A stretch of DNA of 64,000 nucleotides from an uncultured Bacteriovorax sp. (GTDB lineage: Bacteria; Bdellovibrionota; Bacteriovoracia; Bacteriovoracales; Bacteriovoracaceae). The stretch is taken from NCBI GenBank assembly GCA_946480715.1, contig CAMLKK010000005.1, positions 1 to 64,000 of the forward strand, read 5' to 3'. The notes beneath the pieces were generated by a model that worked only from the letters and a program-made list of their open reading frames with translations, ran no database searches and had not been told where the DNA came from. This document shows positions 29,148 to 37,840 of the stretch, in pieces. The position numbers were made by a program, and so were the translations under genes. The stretch's first letter is position 1, and the number at the start of each line of letters is the position of its first letter.

Positions 29148-29169
29148 CATTTAAGACCAGAGGTAAATC

Positions 29170-30318
29170 ATGGCCTTCAAAGATATTCATAAATTAAAAA
29201 AGATTGATGTTGTTCAGAAAGAAAACATTCAAGTGGATCATCTGGTCGTTGGAAAAGATCTCTTCGCACTTTCTTTATATAACAAACTCGTTAATCTCTA
29301 TGGATCATCAAATGTTCGACTTCTCTCTGAAGATGAAGTCCTAGAGTCTGATCTACTTCCTAAAGGGCCAGGAACAATTCGTGGTGAAGCCAACAGAGAA
29401 GTTTTCAAATCACTGTATCCTGAACTTGAATTCGAAGCAGGTCAGGTCAATGCTCTTTTTTACAAAGACATGCAATGGAAAAGTTTTTTCGGAAGAAGCA
29501 AATCAGAAGCTTTAAAATTCAACGAAGAGTTTTTTACAGGTCCACGCTTTGATGTGGATCTTTCAAAGATTTTTCCTGAGATTGCTGAACCTGAAACATT
29601 ATTAGCGTCCATCAATCTGGTTGCATACAAAGTTAAAATCAAAAAGATTGCTAAACATGAGAAAGGCTTTGCCCTTGAATGTATCAACGGAACAGAGTTT
29701 TTCTGCCAGCACCTTTATTTCGGCCAGTCTCCATCGCGATTTTTAAAGCACTTTGAAGATAAAAATCATCTCAGTGACAGCTTCATTCAATTCTGCGAGA
29801 GCACAAGCACTCCGTCGGCATTGTTTGTGAAATTTGTATTCGAAAAACAGCCTCTCACTGATATGAAAGAAACTCTCTTTATTCCTCTTAGCTACACTCA
29901 CGAATGGGGACATTTTGTGGGTGAATTCAAAGACCACAAAGGAAAGCAAGAAATTGAGTTCATGCACTTTTTAGATGAAGACCAAACTTCGGAAGAAGAC
30001 GTTTCACGAATAATTAGACTCCTGAAAAAGAATATGGAGAAAATTTTCGAAAACTTTTTAAAAAATTCTCCTCGCGAATTCATCGCTCTTGAACAAAATA
30101 TTGGGTGTCTTAAAATTGACGATAAACTTTTCCATACTGGTCTCGAAACTAGCGGAGAAACACTTTCGCAACTTCATTTCATTGGGATCAATGCTCCTTT
30201 CTCTGATAAGCAGCGCATTCAATCCTTCTTCGAATATTCTTCAGGCAGCATCAATGGTGTGACACGTGGCCTTATTGTCCATCAAATGTGCGAAAAATTT
30301 TTGACAACGGCGAGTTGA
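29170..30318 (+). CDS. Protein of unknown function, possible relic of a FAD/NAD-binding fold
   Basis: 382 residues, cytoplasmic: no signal peptide or membrane helix. The N-terminal HLVVGKDLFALSLYNKLVNLYGSSNVRLLSEDE has the strand-helix-strand shape and spacing of a dinucleotide-binding Rossmann motif, but the glycines of GxGxxG are replaced by VGKDLF, so cofactor binding cannot be assumed. Later parts (LYFGQSPSRFLKHF, FIPLSYTHEWGHFVGEF, SLIRLLKK-like helices) do not match a family I know. The C-terminal FFEYSSGSINGVTRGLIVHQMCEKF would fit the closing helix of an oxidoreductase-like fold. The ATG at 29170 follows AGAGG at a normal distance. The gene lies behind a terminator, so it is transcribed on its own. 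Confidence 0.65.
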   Translation: MAFKDIHKLKKIDVVQKENIQVDHLVVGKDLFALSLYNKLVNLYGSSNVRLLSEDEVLESDLLPKGPGTIRGEANREVFKSLYPELEFEAGQVNALFYKDMQWKSFFGRSKSEALKFNEEFFTGPRFDVDLSKIFPEIAEPETLLASINLVAYKVKIKKIAKHEKGFALECINGTEFFCQHLYFGQSPSRFLKHFEDKNHLSDSFIQFCESTSTPSALFVKFVFEKQPLTDMKETLFIPLSYTHEWGHFVGEFKDHKGKQEIEFMHFLDEDQTSEEDVSRIIRLLKKNMEKIFENFLKNSPREFIALEQNIGCLKIDDKLFHTGLETSGETLSQLHFIGINAPFSDKQRIQSFFEYSSGSINGVTRGLIVHQMCEKFLTTAS

Positions 30319-30415
30319 CAAACAAATAGACAGCCCACAACATTTACTAAAGACGTGATTTATAAAGAACAAAAGTATTTTTTACTTTGTGTTTTAACTT
30401 CAAGGAGAAGATTGA

Positions 30416-31516
30416 ATGAAAAGAAACGTATTAGTAATTGCAGGTCTTGCAGTTCTATCAACAAGTGCTTACGCATCTAAAGCAAGAGTTCAAGCTCTTG
30501 GTCAAGATGAAGTACGCGGATCAGAATACATTTCTGACACAAGAAATGTTTTCAGAAACCCAGCTGGTCTTAACGAAACTAAAAACTACCTCGTAACTGA
30601 GTGGGGAACTGCAGCTGCTAACGATACAGCTGTTGCTCCAAGAGCTGAAGGTGGATTCTTCCGTGAAGCGGGAGCTTTCAACTACGGTCTATACCTTGGT
30701 AACAACGAAAACAACGGAGCACGTACTGCTGGTTTCATGAACCAAGACAATGCTCTTGATCTTTTCCTTTCTGGTGACATGGGTGTTAAGTGGGGAGCTC
30801 GTCTTCACTATGCTTCTTCAACAGATGAAGCTACTACAACTTGGGAAAGAGAAAACACAGCATTCGGTCTAGGACTTGGTGTTGTTGCTGGTGCAGCTGA
30901 AGGTTACCTAAACGTAGACCTTTCTGATAAATCAAAAGGTGATTTAACTGCAGCTTCAAATGAATTCAAAGTTAAGCCAGGTTTCATCGTTGGTGGTTCA
31001 TACACTATGGAAAAACTGACTGCTTTCGCTTCATACGAAAACACAAAATCTGAGTCAAAAGTTGGTGCTACAACTACATCAATCAAAGGTTCAGAAATCA
31101 TCGTTGGTGCTGGTAACACTATGGACATCAACCCAACTGCACGCGTTTACACAGATGCAAAAATCGTACTTGGTACAGTTAAAACTGCTGCTGGTAAAAC
31201 TAAAACTAACGAACTTCCTGTTACAATTGGTGTTGAAGCTGACGCTACTTCATGGTTAACACTTCGTGGTTCAGTTGCTCAGAACGTAATTCTTAACAAC
31301 ACAAAAAACACTGCTGGAAAGAAAACTTCTAACGCTAACACGACTGAAGTAAATGCTGGTGCAACTCTTAACTTTGGGAAACTTAAAGTTGATGGTCTAA
31401 TCGGTACATCTACAGCTAACAGAGGTACAGGTACTGTTGCTGGTTCAAACACAGCAAACGGTGTTCTTACAACTGACAACCTAATGTCAAGAGTAGCTGT
31501 TTCTTACTGGTTCTAA
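30416..31516 (+). CDS. Outer-membrane beta-barrel protein, paralogue 1
   Basis: 366 residues with a signal peptide cut at AYA-SKARV. The mature protein is made of alternating hydrophobic/polar strands with Gly/Asn/Asp turns and ends in an aromatic residue (VAVSYWF), the C-terminal Phe that the Bam complex recognises in barrels. An N-terminal signature SDTRNVFRNPAGLN corresponds to IQDQRNIFLNAAYVN in the next gene. The two share the signal peptide style, the DNxLDLF motif, KWGARLHYSS-like strands, WLTLRGSVxQN and FGxxxxDGLIGTSxxxRG near the end, so they are paralogues. Codon use is biased to frequent codons, consistent with high expression. It probably forms a pore or a major surface protein; porin function is inferred. 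Confidence 0.82.
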   Translation: MKRNVLVIAGLAVLSTSAYASKARVQALGQDEVRGSEYISDTRNVFRNPAGLNETKNYLVTEWGTAAANDTAVAPRAEGGFFREAGAFNYGLYLGNNENNGARTAGFMNQDNALDLFLSGDMGVKWGARLHYASSTDEATTTWERENTAFGLGLGVVAGAAEGYLNVDLSDKSKGDLTAASNEFKVKPGFIVGGSYTMEKLTAFASYENTKSESKVGATTTSIKGSEIIVGAGNTMDINPTARVYTDAKIVLGTVKTAAGKTKTNELPVTIGVEADATSWLTLRGSVAQNVILNNTKNTAGKKTSNANTTEVNAGATLNFGKLKVDGLIGTSTANRGTGTVAGSNTANGVLTTDNLMSRVAVSYWF

Positions 31517-31534
31517 TTCACACAATGAATTCAA

Positions 31535-31561
31535 GCCCACCTTTACGGTGGGCTTTTTTTT
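31535..31561 (+). terminator. Intrinsic terminator between the barrel genes
   Basis: GCCCACC (31535-31541), loop TTTAC, GGTGGGC (31547-31553), then eight T. A strong terminator placed between two paralogous genes of the same strand. Confidence 0.93.
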
Positions 31562-31605
31562 AGGTTTTTTCTTACACGACAAATTTGCTTAAAGGGGAAC
31601 CCTGC

Positions 31606-32913
31606 ATGAAAAAATTATTAATGATCGGAAGTGCGCTAGCTATGCTTTCAACTTCTGCATACGCAACTCAAGCAAGATTACTTGCTTTGGGTATGAACGA
31701 AACTGACAATGAAGGGATGTACTACATCCAAGATCAAAGAAATATTTTCCTAAATGCTGCTTACGTTAACGTATTCAGTGACTACGCTGTTATGGAATGG
31801 GGAACAACTGGTACTGCAGCTGGATCAGCTGTTGCAACTGTTGGATCTGCAACTACTCCAAAAGCTCAGGGTGGTGTATTCAAGAAGTTTGGTGACATGG
31901 TTTACGGAGTTTACTTCGGAAACGAATCAAACACTTCTTCACTTCTAAGAATTGCTGGAACTTCAGCATTCGCAGCTGCTGGTGGAAAAATGCTTCCAAC
32001 TGCAGATAACCAACTTGACCTATTCGTAGGTGGCGGAAGCGATCTTAAGTGGGGAGCTAACGTAACTTATTCATCTGATGAAGATGAAACTCGTACAGCT
32101 GAACAATCAGCTTACGCTGTTCGTTTGGGTGTAATGGGTTCAGGATGGGATGCTCACGCTAACATCTCTCTAAACTCTGAAGCTGAAGCAAATGAATCAG
32201 TAACAATTGCTGGTCCAGCTACTCAAGTTGTTTCTCAAAAATTTGATGGTAAGCTTGGTCTTCATGTTGGTGGATCAGTTGAAGCTATGGAAGGTCGTTT
32301 CTTCGGTTATGTAAAACATTACGGATGGGAACAAACTGACAGTGCTCTTTACCCAGGAGCAACTGCTACAAACATCGGTGGACAGAATGGGAAAGTAGAT
32401 GGTGATTTCACTTCATACTACCTTGGTTACGGCCGTGATTGGACTGTAAATGGCGCTGATAAAATCTTCGCTTCATTAACAGCAAAGAAAACTGATATCA
32501 ATCTTGAGTTCACGCAAAAAGGTGAAATCCGTCACATTGTAGTTCCTGTAACTCTTGGTTACGAAGCTAAAGCAACTGACTGGTTAACTCTTCGTGGATC
32601 TGTTGTTCAAAACCTTTGGGGACAAAGAGACAACAAGCGTGTTTCTGGAGCTATCGGTTCTGGAGCAACTAACTTGAACGCTGCTGCTCGTAACTTAATT
32701 CCTGCTATCTATGGAAACAATGGTAAAGGAAGAATTGCAGCTTCAACTGTAGTAAACGCTGGTGCGAGCTTAACTTTCGGTCAATTCTCAATTGATGGAT
32801 TAATCGGAACTTCTGCAGCAAGCAGAGGTGGAGCAATCGGTTCTAACACAACTGCCGGTGTTCTTTCTCTAAACAACTTAGAATCTTCAGTAGGTATGAC
32901 TTACAAGTTCTAA
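31606..32913 (+). CDS. Outer-membrane beta-barrel protein, paralogue 2
   Basis: 435 residues from ATG 31606 (AAAGGGG eight bases upstream; an in-frame TTG at 31585 overlaps this site). Signal peptide cut at AYA-TQARL. Barrel-type strands throughout and a C-terminal aromatic (GMTYKF). Shared motifs with the preceding gene: QDQRNIFLNAA, NQLDLFVGG, DLKWGANVTYSS, WLTLRGSVVQNL, FGQFSIDGLIGTSAASRGG. It is about 70 residues longer, mostly in mid-protein loops (residues 240-270 and 340-380). Only 45 bases separate it from the upstream terminator, so either read-through or a compact promoter drives it. Probably abundant surface protein. Confidence 0.82.
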   Translation: MKKLLMIGSALAMLSTSAYATQARLLALGMNETDNEGMYYIQDQRNIFLNAAYVNVFSDYAVMEWGTTGTAAGSAVATVGSATTPKAQGGVFKKFGDMVYGVYFGNESNTSSLLRIAGTSAFAAAGGKMLPTADNQLDLFVGGGSDLKWGANVTYSSDEDETRTAEQSAYAVRLGVMGSGWDAHANISLNSEAEANESVTIAGPATQVVSQKFDGKLGLHVGGSVEAMEGRFFGYVKHYGWEQTDSALYPGATATNIGGQNGKVDGDFTSYYLGYGRDWTVNGADKIFASLTAKKTDINLEFTQKGEIRHIVVPVTLGYEAKATDWLTLRGSVVQNLWGQRDNKRVSGAIGSGATNLNAAARNLIPAIYGNNGKGRIAASTVVNAGASLTFGQFSIDGLIGTSAASRGGAIGSNTTAGVLSLNNLESSVGMTYKF

Positions 32914-32940
32914 TTCTCTCTTACTCACAGAAAAAGAAAA

Positions 32941-32969
32941 AGGCCTGACGAAAGTTAGGCCTTTTTTTT
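32941..32969 (+). terminator. Intrinsic terminator after barrel gene 2
   Basis: AGGCCTGAC, loop GAAA, GTTAGGCCT (one G-T pair), overlapping a run of eight T at 32962-32969. Textbook form. Confidence 0.93.
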
Positions 32970-33052
32970 GCCATCTTCCAAGAATGTGGACATTTAATTT
33001 CCAATGTTTGTAACTCTTAAGACTGCGCCTTTATTGCAAACTAGGTTGATGT

Positions 33053-33058
33053 TATAAT
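33053..33058 (+). promoter_or_regulatory. Consensus -10 box seven bases before an ATG
   Basis: TATAAT at 33053-33058 is exactly the sigma-70 consensus. Seven bases separate it from the ATG at 33066, so +1 would fall on or next to the start codon. No good -35 is seen at 17 bases and no Shine-Dalgarno precedes the ATG. Confidence 0.6.
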
Positions 33059-33065
33059 AATCAAC

Positions 33066-33437
33066 ATGGGAGCATTCGTGTTTAATAATCAGCTTTTCGA
33101 TTCATGGCTTGATAAAAAGTCGGACGAAATATTATCAAAAGTTGATCGCGAAAAAATCACAACAGAGGAAATGATTATCCTTGTCCTTAAAGCACAAACT
33201 AATCATTTTCATCATGCAGACATTGATCTTAAAGAAGGTCTGACTGATGTGCGTTCTCAGATCAAAAATGTCGAACAAGATATTTCTGAACTTCGAACTT
33301 CAATGGATGAAAAGTTTCAAAAAGTTGATCAACGCTTTCTTCAAATGGATCAAAAAATTGATAATCGCTTTATGTGGTTGATTGGGATCACTGTCGCGAT
33401 GTCTGGCGGGATCTATCTCAAACTCTTTCTTAGTTAA
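33066..33437 (+). CDS. Coiled-coil protein with C-terminal membrane anchor
   Basis: 123 residues. The first ~60 are helical and hydrophilic (SWLDKKSDEILSKVDREK, MIILVLKAQTNHFHH); residues 60-100 form a heptad-rich coiled coil (VRSQIKNVEQDISELRTSMDEKFQKVDQRF, MDQKID); residues 102-121 are a transmembrane helix (WLIGITVAMSGGIYLKLFL) that ends the protein. The layout resembles DUF1640/XhlA-like and Bdr-like small tail-anchored proteins; no activity can be named. The start has no ribosome site but follows a perfect TATAAT by seven bases, suggesting a leaderless mRNA. The stop overlaps the convergent trmL by four bases. Confidence 0.7.
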   Translation: MGAFVFNNQLFDSWLDKKSDEILSKVDREKITTEEMIILVLKAQTNHFHHADIDLKEGLTDVRSQIKNVEQDISELRTSMDEKFQKVDQRFLQMDQKIDNRFMWLIGITVAMSGGIYLKLFLS

Positions 33438-33901
33438 CTGAAATTGATTTGTCTGAGAGCTTCGTAAGCAGCAGCTGTTGCTGCGTTCGATAGGTTGAGG
33501 CTTCTGATGTGTTCGGAGTACATCGGAAGAGTGATGAGCTGCGAGTTGTATTCAGCTTTAATTGATTCGGGCAGGCCTTTTGTTTCTGAGCCGAAGACAA
33601 GATAACAATCTTTTTTAATCTTCACTTCAAAAATGGGTTTAGTCGCAAATCGCGAGAAGAGAAACATGTTTTCATGTTCTGGTTTTTCTTTCTCGATGAA
33701 CTCTTCCCAGTTTTCATAAACTTTAAGATTTACGAATTTCCAGTAATCGAGACCAGCACGACGAACGGCCTTTTCAGAAATGTCGAAGGCGAGAGGTTTG
33801 ATAAGGATCAGTTCGAGATCGAGAGCGACCGCAGTGCGCCCGATACTCCCGGTATTACCGGGAATTTCTGGCGCAACTAATACGATCTTAAAGTTACTCA
33901 C
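33434..33901 (-). CDS. trmL: tRNA (cytidine/uridine-34 2'-O)-methyltransferase
   Basis: 155 residues, GTG start. TrmL methylates the wobble ribose of tRNA-Leu isoacceptors. It is a minimal SPOUT protein: APEIPGNTGSIGRTAVALD at the N-terminus (the NxGxxxR motif), the knot motif LVFGSETKGLP, and the C-terminal MYSEHIRSLNLSNAATAAAYEALRQ (RSLNLSxAxxxxxYE). The GTG overlaps the pepA stop by one base (TAGTG), so the two are translationally coupled. The 3' end overlaps the convergent coiled-coil gene by four bases. Confidence 0.95.
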   Translation of the reverse strand: MSNFKIVLVAPEIPGNTGSIGRTAVALDLELILIKPLAFDISEKAVRRAGLDYWKFVNLKVYENWEEFIEKEKPEHENMFLFSRFATKPIFEVKIKKDCYLVFGSETKGLPESIKAEYNSQLITLPMYSEHIRSLNLSNAATAAAYEALRQINFS

Positions 33902-35445
33902 TATTGTTGTTTTAGGTAATCAACAAGGGTACGGATGATAAGTCCAGAAGCCCCTTTAGCTGAACAGTATGGAAGGTGACCTTGAGAGTCTCCAATACCA
34001 GCGATATCTAAGTGTGCCCATGCGATATTTGGATCAATGAAGTTTTCAATGAACGCAGCACCTTTAGCAGATCCACCGTTACCAGATGAACCAATGTTCT
34101 TAAGGTCGGCTACGATCGCTTTCATATCATTCTTGTGTTCAGTGATGATTGGAAGTTGCCACATGTACTCGTCAGTATTTTTTGCTGATTTAAGAAGAGA
34201 GTCAGCTAACTTTTGGTTGTTTGAGAAAAGACCACATACTTCTGAACCTAAAGCAACAAGGATGGCGCCTGTTAAAGTAGCTGCATCGATAAGTGCATCT
34301 GGTTTTGAATCACAAGCGTAGTTAACAACATCACCAAGAACGAGGCGTCCTTCAGCATCTGTGTTGAGGATTTCAACAGTTTTTCCGTTACGAGCTGTTA
34401 CGATTGAATCTGGCATTGTCGCTTTTTCATTAACAGCGTTGTCCGTGATCCCTAAGTAGCAAGAAATTTTTACTGGAAGTTGAAGAAGAACAGCAGCACG
34501 GAAAGCAGCATACATAGTTGCTGATCCGGCCATATCAAACTTCATGTTCATCATTGAAGCACCTGGCTTCAATGAGTATCCACCTGTATCGAAAGTTAAA
34601 CCTTTACCAACAAGAGCGATGTGACGAGTTTTTGATGTTGCTTTTGGTGGAGTGTAAGTTAGGTGAACAAGTTGAGGTTCATATGCCGATCCAGCGTTAA
34701 CTGAAAGGAACATTCCCATTCTTTCTTTTTTAAGTTCAGCTTTACCAAGAATTTTAACTTTAACGTTTTTAAGTTTCTTAGCATCTTTCTCGATTTCTTT
34801 TGCGTATGTTTCAGAGTTAAGAATGTTTGGTGCTTCGTTAACAAAGTCACGAGCAACTGAAATACTTTCTCCAACAAGTGAAGCTTCTTGAATTGCTGCT
34901 TCGAATTTTTTAGCAGCCGTTTTCTTCTCAGAAGTTGCAAGAACGATAGTTTGAAGTTTAGCTGGTTTTTTTACACTTAGGTGGCGATCGAAAGTGTATG
35001 AAGCCATGTGAAGAGCTTCAACCATTGCTGAAAGTGATTCTTCCGCTTCACCTTTGATAAGAAATCCATCAAGGTAAATTGTAGCGTCTTCATATTTTCC
35101 AGAGACAGCTTTGTAAACTGTGGCCAGTTGTCTTCTTAAAAGTTCTTTCGTTACTTTAGTTTTATCGCCAAGACCAAGGATAAGAGCAGTTGCTCCGCCG
35201 ATTAATGTAAGTGAGAACGTTTCACCAGCTTCACCTTTAAAGTGTTTTGATGCAATAGCGTGTTCAAAAGCTTCTGTTAATTCACTTGGCCAGTGACTGT
35301 TAACAAGTACTTTTCCTGCTTTTGGTTCAGCAGCTGCTTTTGATTTTTTAGCAGGTGCTTTAGTCTCTTGCGTTTTGTTAAAACAAGAGAAAACGTGAAG
35401 CTCTGTAGTTGATAGGTTTTGTTGAAAACTGAGGTTCAATTTCAT
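33901..35445 (-). CDS. pepA: Leucyl aminopeptidase (M17 family)
   Basis: 514 residues, typical length. A two-metal aminopeptidase that removes N-terminal residues; in E. coli PepA also binds DNA. The C-terminal catalytic half has VGKGLTFDTGGYSLKPGASMMNMKFDMAGSAT and the M17 signature NTDAEGRLVLGDVVNYA, with metal ligands Lys, Asp, Asp, Asp and Glu all in place. The N-terminal domain contains an Ala/Lys-rich insertion (KAPAKKSKAAAEPKAGK) that is not usual and may be a flexible loop. ATG 35445 follows AGGA by eight bases. Upstream is the divergent LptF/G gene with 59 bases between; downstream trmL overlaps by one base. Confidence 0.95.
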   Translation of the reverse strand: MKLNLSFQQNLSTTELHVFSCFNKTQETKAPAKKSKAAAEPKAGKVLVNSHWPSELTEAFEHAIASKHFKGEAGETFSLTLIGGATALILGLGDKTKVTKELLRRQLATVYKAVSGKYEDATIYLDGFLIKGEAEESLSAMVEALHMASYTFDRHLSVKKPAKLQTIVLATSEKKTAAKKFEAAIQEASLVGESISVARDFVNEAPNILNSETYAKEIEKDAKKLKNVKVKILGKAELKKERMGMFLSVNAGSAYEPQLVHLTYTPPKATSKTRHIALVGKGLTFDTGGYSLKPGASMMNMKFDMAGSATMYAAFRAAVLLQLPVKISCYLGITDNAVNEKATMPDSIVTARNGKTVEILNTDAEGRLVLGDVVNYACDSKPDALIDAATLTGAILVALGSEVCGLFSNNQKLADSLLKSAKNTDEYMWQLPIITEHKNDMKAIVADLKNIGSSGNGGSAKGAAFIENFIDPNIAWAHLDIAGIGDSQGHLPYCSAKGASGLIIRTLVDYLKQQ

Positions 35446-35466
35446 GTGCCGTCCTAGGTAATTTCA

Positions 35467-35494
35467 TTGATTAAACTGGGAATCGAGTTAAAAT
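35467..35494 (+). promoter_or_regulatory. Putative promoter of the LptF/G gene
   Basis: TTGATT at 35467-35472, 16-base spacer, TAAAAT at 35489-35494. The predicted +1 falls about four bases before the ATG at 35505, which has no Shine-Dalgarno. Confidence 0.55.
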
Positions 35495-35504
35495 AACACA
35501 GTCT

Positions 35505-36665
35505 ATGCTAAAAGTAACTACTCGCTACCTGGCCTCACACTTTATTCCTCCATTCGCGATTGGATTCATATTTTTCGTGGCCTTTTTGATCACGTTTTAC
35601 ATGTTTCGAATCATCTCATTGATCGTCAATAAAGGAGTTGAGCTAAGTGTAATTTTGGGACTCGTTTCGGATTTAAGTGTTTCATTCTTTCCAATGGCCA
35701 CACCGTTAGCTGTATTCTTTGGAACAATTTATACGTTGAATAAACTTAGTGAAGACTCAGAGATCATTGCGATGAGGTCTTTCGGTCTTACTAAAACCAA
35801 GATTTACTTACCATTTTTTGTTTCAACTTTATTTATTGGCTTGACCGTTTTTTCGCTGAACTCGGTTTATATTCCAAAGGCCAATGCTGACTTTAGAAAT
35901 ACGATTGTGAAGCTTACGTCTACCGGAATGTTGACCAGTATTAAATCAGGACAGTTTTTTACTGATATCCCAAAAGTAACTCTCTTTGCAGATTCAGTTT
36001 CAGAAGATGGAAATAGTTTTAATAAAGTCTTTTTGCATTTAACTGAGGGTTATGATGAAAGAATTATTTTTGCCAATAAAGGTTCACTCATCAAGCTCTA
36101 CGCTGATGACCAGATGTCAGCACCATCACTTCGCCTGCACTTGAACGATGGAAACATCGTAAAGATCAGCAACAATGCTCAAAAAGTCGAAAAGATTCTT
36201 TTTCAAGAATATGATTTTCCTATTTTCAATGACACGGTTGCGGCAGCTCGTTTAGATAAAGATGTTATGAAAACATCTATGGAGCTGAAGGCCTTGAATG
36301 CTGAAAGGGCAAAGGCCATAGCGGAAAAAGTGAAAGCGGGAACAAAGCCTGAAGATCTCAAGGAAGATAAAAAAACTCTCGCAAAAGGTCTCATAGAATA
36401 CTACGGGAGATTTGCTTCTTTTCCGCAAATCATTCTCTTTGGTCTTTTGGGATTTTCATTGGGAATTAAGAAAGGAAGAGGGGCGACAGGAAACAATACG
36501 ATTGCGGCCATCCTCATCGTTCTTGGTTACTATGCACTTTATTTCTTGTTAATCAGTTTAGCGCAAAGAGGAGTTGTTCAAGCAGTTGTTGCTAGCTTTC
36601 TTCCAAGTGCTGTCCTATTCCTCGTTTCTTTTTATTACTACCGCAAATTAGATTGGGTAGGTTAA
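35505..36665 (+). CDS. LptF/LptG-family lipopolysaccharide export permease
   Basis: 386 residues. Family architecture is clear: three N-terminal transmembrane helices (about 14-38, 52-76, 99-118) with the PMATPLAVFFGTIYTLNKLSEDSEIIAMRSFG coupling region, a periplasmic jellyroll domain (about 125-265), and three C-terminal helices (LIEYYGRFASFPQIILFGLLGFSLGIKKGRG onward). LptF and LptG form the inner-membrane channel with LptB ATPase that extracts LPS. No second copy is in the window, so the partner gene lies elsewhere. The loop near 275-300 (LNAERAKAIAEKVKAGTKPEDLKED) is an extra charged insertion just before the cytoplasmic/TM junction. No ribosome site precedes the ATG; a -10 box ends ten bases upstream. 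Confidence 0.88.
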   Translation: MLKVTTRYLASHFIPPFAIGFIFFVAFLITFYMFRIISLIVNKGVELSVILGLVSDLSVSFFPMATPLAVFFGTIYTLNKLSEDSEIIAMRSFGLTKTKIYLPFFVSTLFIGLTVFSLNSVYIPKANADFRNTIVKLTSTGMLTSIKSGQFFTDIPKVTLFADSVSEDGNSFNKVFLHLTEGYDERIIFANKGSLIKLYADDQMSAPSLRLHLNDGNIVKISNNAQKVEKILFQEYDFPIFNDTVAAARLDKDVMKTSMELKALNAERAKAIAEKVKAGTKPEDLKEDKKTLAKGLIEYYGRFASFPQIILFGLLGFSLGIKKGRGATGNNTIAAILIVLGYYALYFLLISLAQRGVVQAVVASFLPSAVLFLVSFYYYRKLDWVG

Positions 36666-36668
36666 TCG

Positions 36669-37838
36669 CTAAGGTTTAGGTGTTGTAACGGGCTGGGCCG
36701 GAGTTTGATTCTGAGCTTCAGCTTTCGGTGTTTGGTTCTGTTTCATGAACTCTTCACTTGTAAGCACACTTCCATCCGGTTGAAAGACAAATAACGGTGA
36801 CATGAATTTCGTTTTCATCTCTTCAGGAAGAACAAGATTTCTTACTGAGTTCTTATCGTTTGAAAGGCTAACGGGTTTATTGTTGTGAAAGGCCTTAAGC
36901 GATTTAGTGTTTCCGATGAAAACTCTAATTAAAGCTCCACGAAGGAAAAGTGTACGTCCCTGGCGAAGAACAAACTTCTTAATATCTTTGTCATCAACTT
37001 TGTAAGTTAACCACGAGTCACCTTCAACAGCATTAAGGAATAGTGTTTCAACGCCTTTTACAGGTTGAACTCTGTATTTCGCTGGAAGATATTCGTCTAC
37101 TTGCTCAGATGTCATTGACTTGTCTTCAACGAGCTGACGATCAGCAATGGAAATAGGTTTAAGTGTTACGTCTTTGATTGTGACATCAGTTTTAATATTT
37201 TTATCTTGAATGATGTTTACCTGAATTGGTTCTTCAGGAACATCTTCTTTTTTCTCTTCGACTACCGGAGGAGCTTTCACAACTGGTTTTTTCTTTTGTG
37301 TTGTTGAAAGAACTTCTGGAAGCTTTATCGTTTCTTCTTTTGAGCGTTCAAAGAAATTTTTAACGTTGATTCCAATTACACCTATAACGAGGATTGCTAC
37401 CGCTGCCTTTACAAGAAACACGCTTGATGAAGCGGTTACAGATTTTACAGTGTCTAAAGGAGTTGAGCTCATTACCGTCAGCGTATTTCTCGCTGTTTCG
37501 TTTCGCATTTCTGTATTGGGAGTTTCTTCTTTTTTAGCACCTGGATTTTCATCATAGGCCTTATCTAAAAGGGCCAGTGCATAGTTTTGATCCAGAGAGA
37601 GAATTTTAGCTGCAGATTTTACAAATCCGCGGACGTAAGCTTTGCTTGGAAGTTTTTCAAATTGATCGGCTTCTAAGTTTTCGAGTAAACCAATATGGAT
37701 TTTAGTTTGTTGTGAAATGGTTTTCAGTGAAAGACCTTTCTCTTCACGAGTCTTCATAATCAGGCGACCAATTGTCATGTTCGCATCTGGCATTTGTTCT
37801 GAAGAATTGTTTTCCGACTGTGTATTTTCCATTTCCAT
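36669..37838 (-). CDS. RodZ-like helix-turn-helix membrane protein
   Basis: 389 residues. A cytoplasmic HTH of the RodZ type fills about 22-95 (GRLIMKTREEKGLSLKTISQQTKIHIGLLENLEADQFEKLPSKAYVRGFVKSAAKIL), then a linker, one transmembrane helix at about 139-158, and a ~225-residue periplasmic part with Pro/Lys-rich linker and a C-terminal beta domain (DSWLTYKVDDKDIKKFVLRQGRTLFLRG, DUF4115-like). RodZ links MreB to the wall machinery and sets rod shape. It directly follows a PilF-like TPR lipoprotein (two-base gap), the same pilF-rodZ order as in gammaproteobacteria, supporting the call. The last 15 residues are Gln/Pro-rich and probably disordered. Confidence 0.83.
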   Translation of the reverse strand: MEMENTQSENNSSEQMPDANMTIGRLIMKTREEKGLSLKTISQQTKIHIGLLENLEADQFEKLPSKAYVRGFVKSAAKILSLDQNYALALLDKAYDENPGAKKEETPNTEMRNETARNTLTVMSSTPLDTVKSVTASSSVFLVKAAVAILVIGVIGINVKNFFERSKEETIKLPEVLSTTQKKKPVVKAPPVVEEKKEDVPEEPIQVNIIQDKNIKTDVTIKDVTLKPISIADRQLVEDKSMTSEQVDEYLPAKYRVQPVKGVETLFLNAVEGDSWLTYKVDDKDIKKFVLRQGRTLFLRGALIRVFIGNTKSLKAFHNNKPVSLSNDKNSVRNLVLPEEMKTKFMSPLFVFQPDGSVLTSEEFMKQNQTPKAEAQNQTPAQPVTTPKP

Positions 37839-37840
37839 AA

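Noticed and set aside
29170..30318. FAD-dependent amine oxidase
   Set aside because: The N-terminal region has the shape but not the glycines of the dinucleotide-binding motif, and no other FAD motif is visible.
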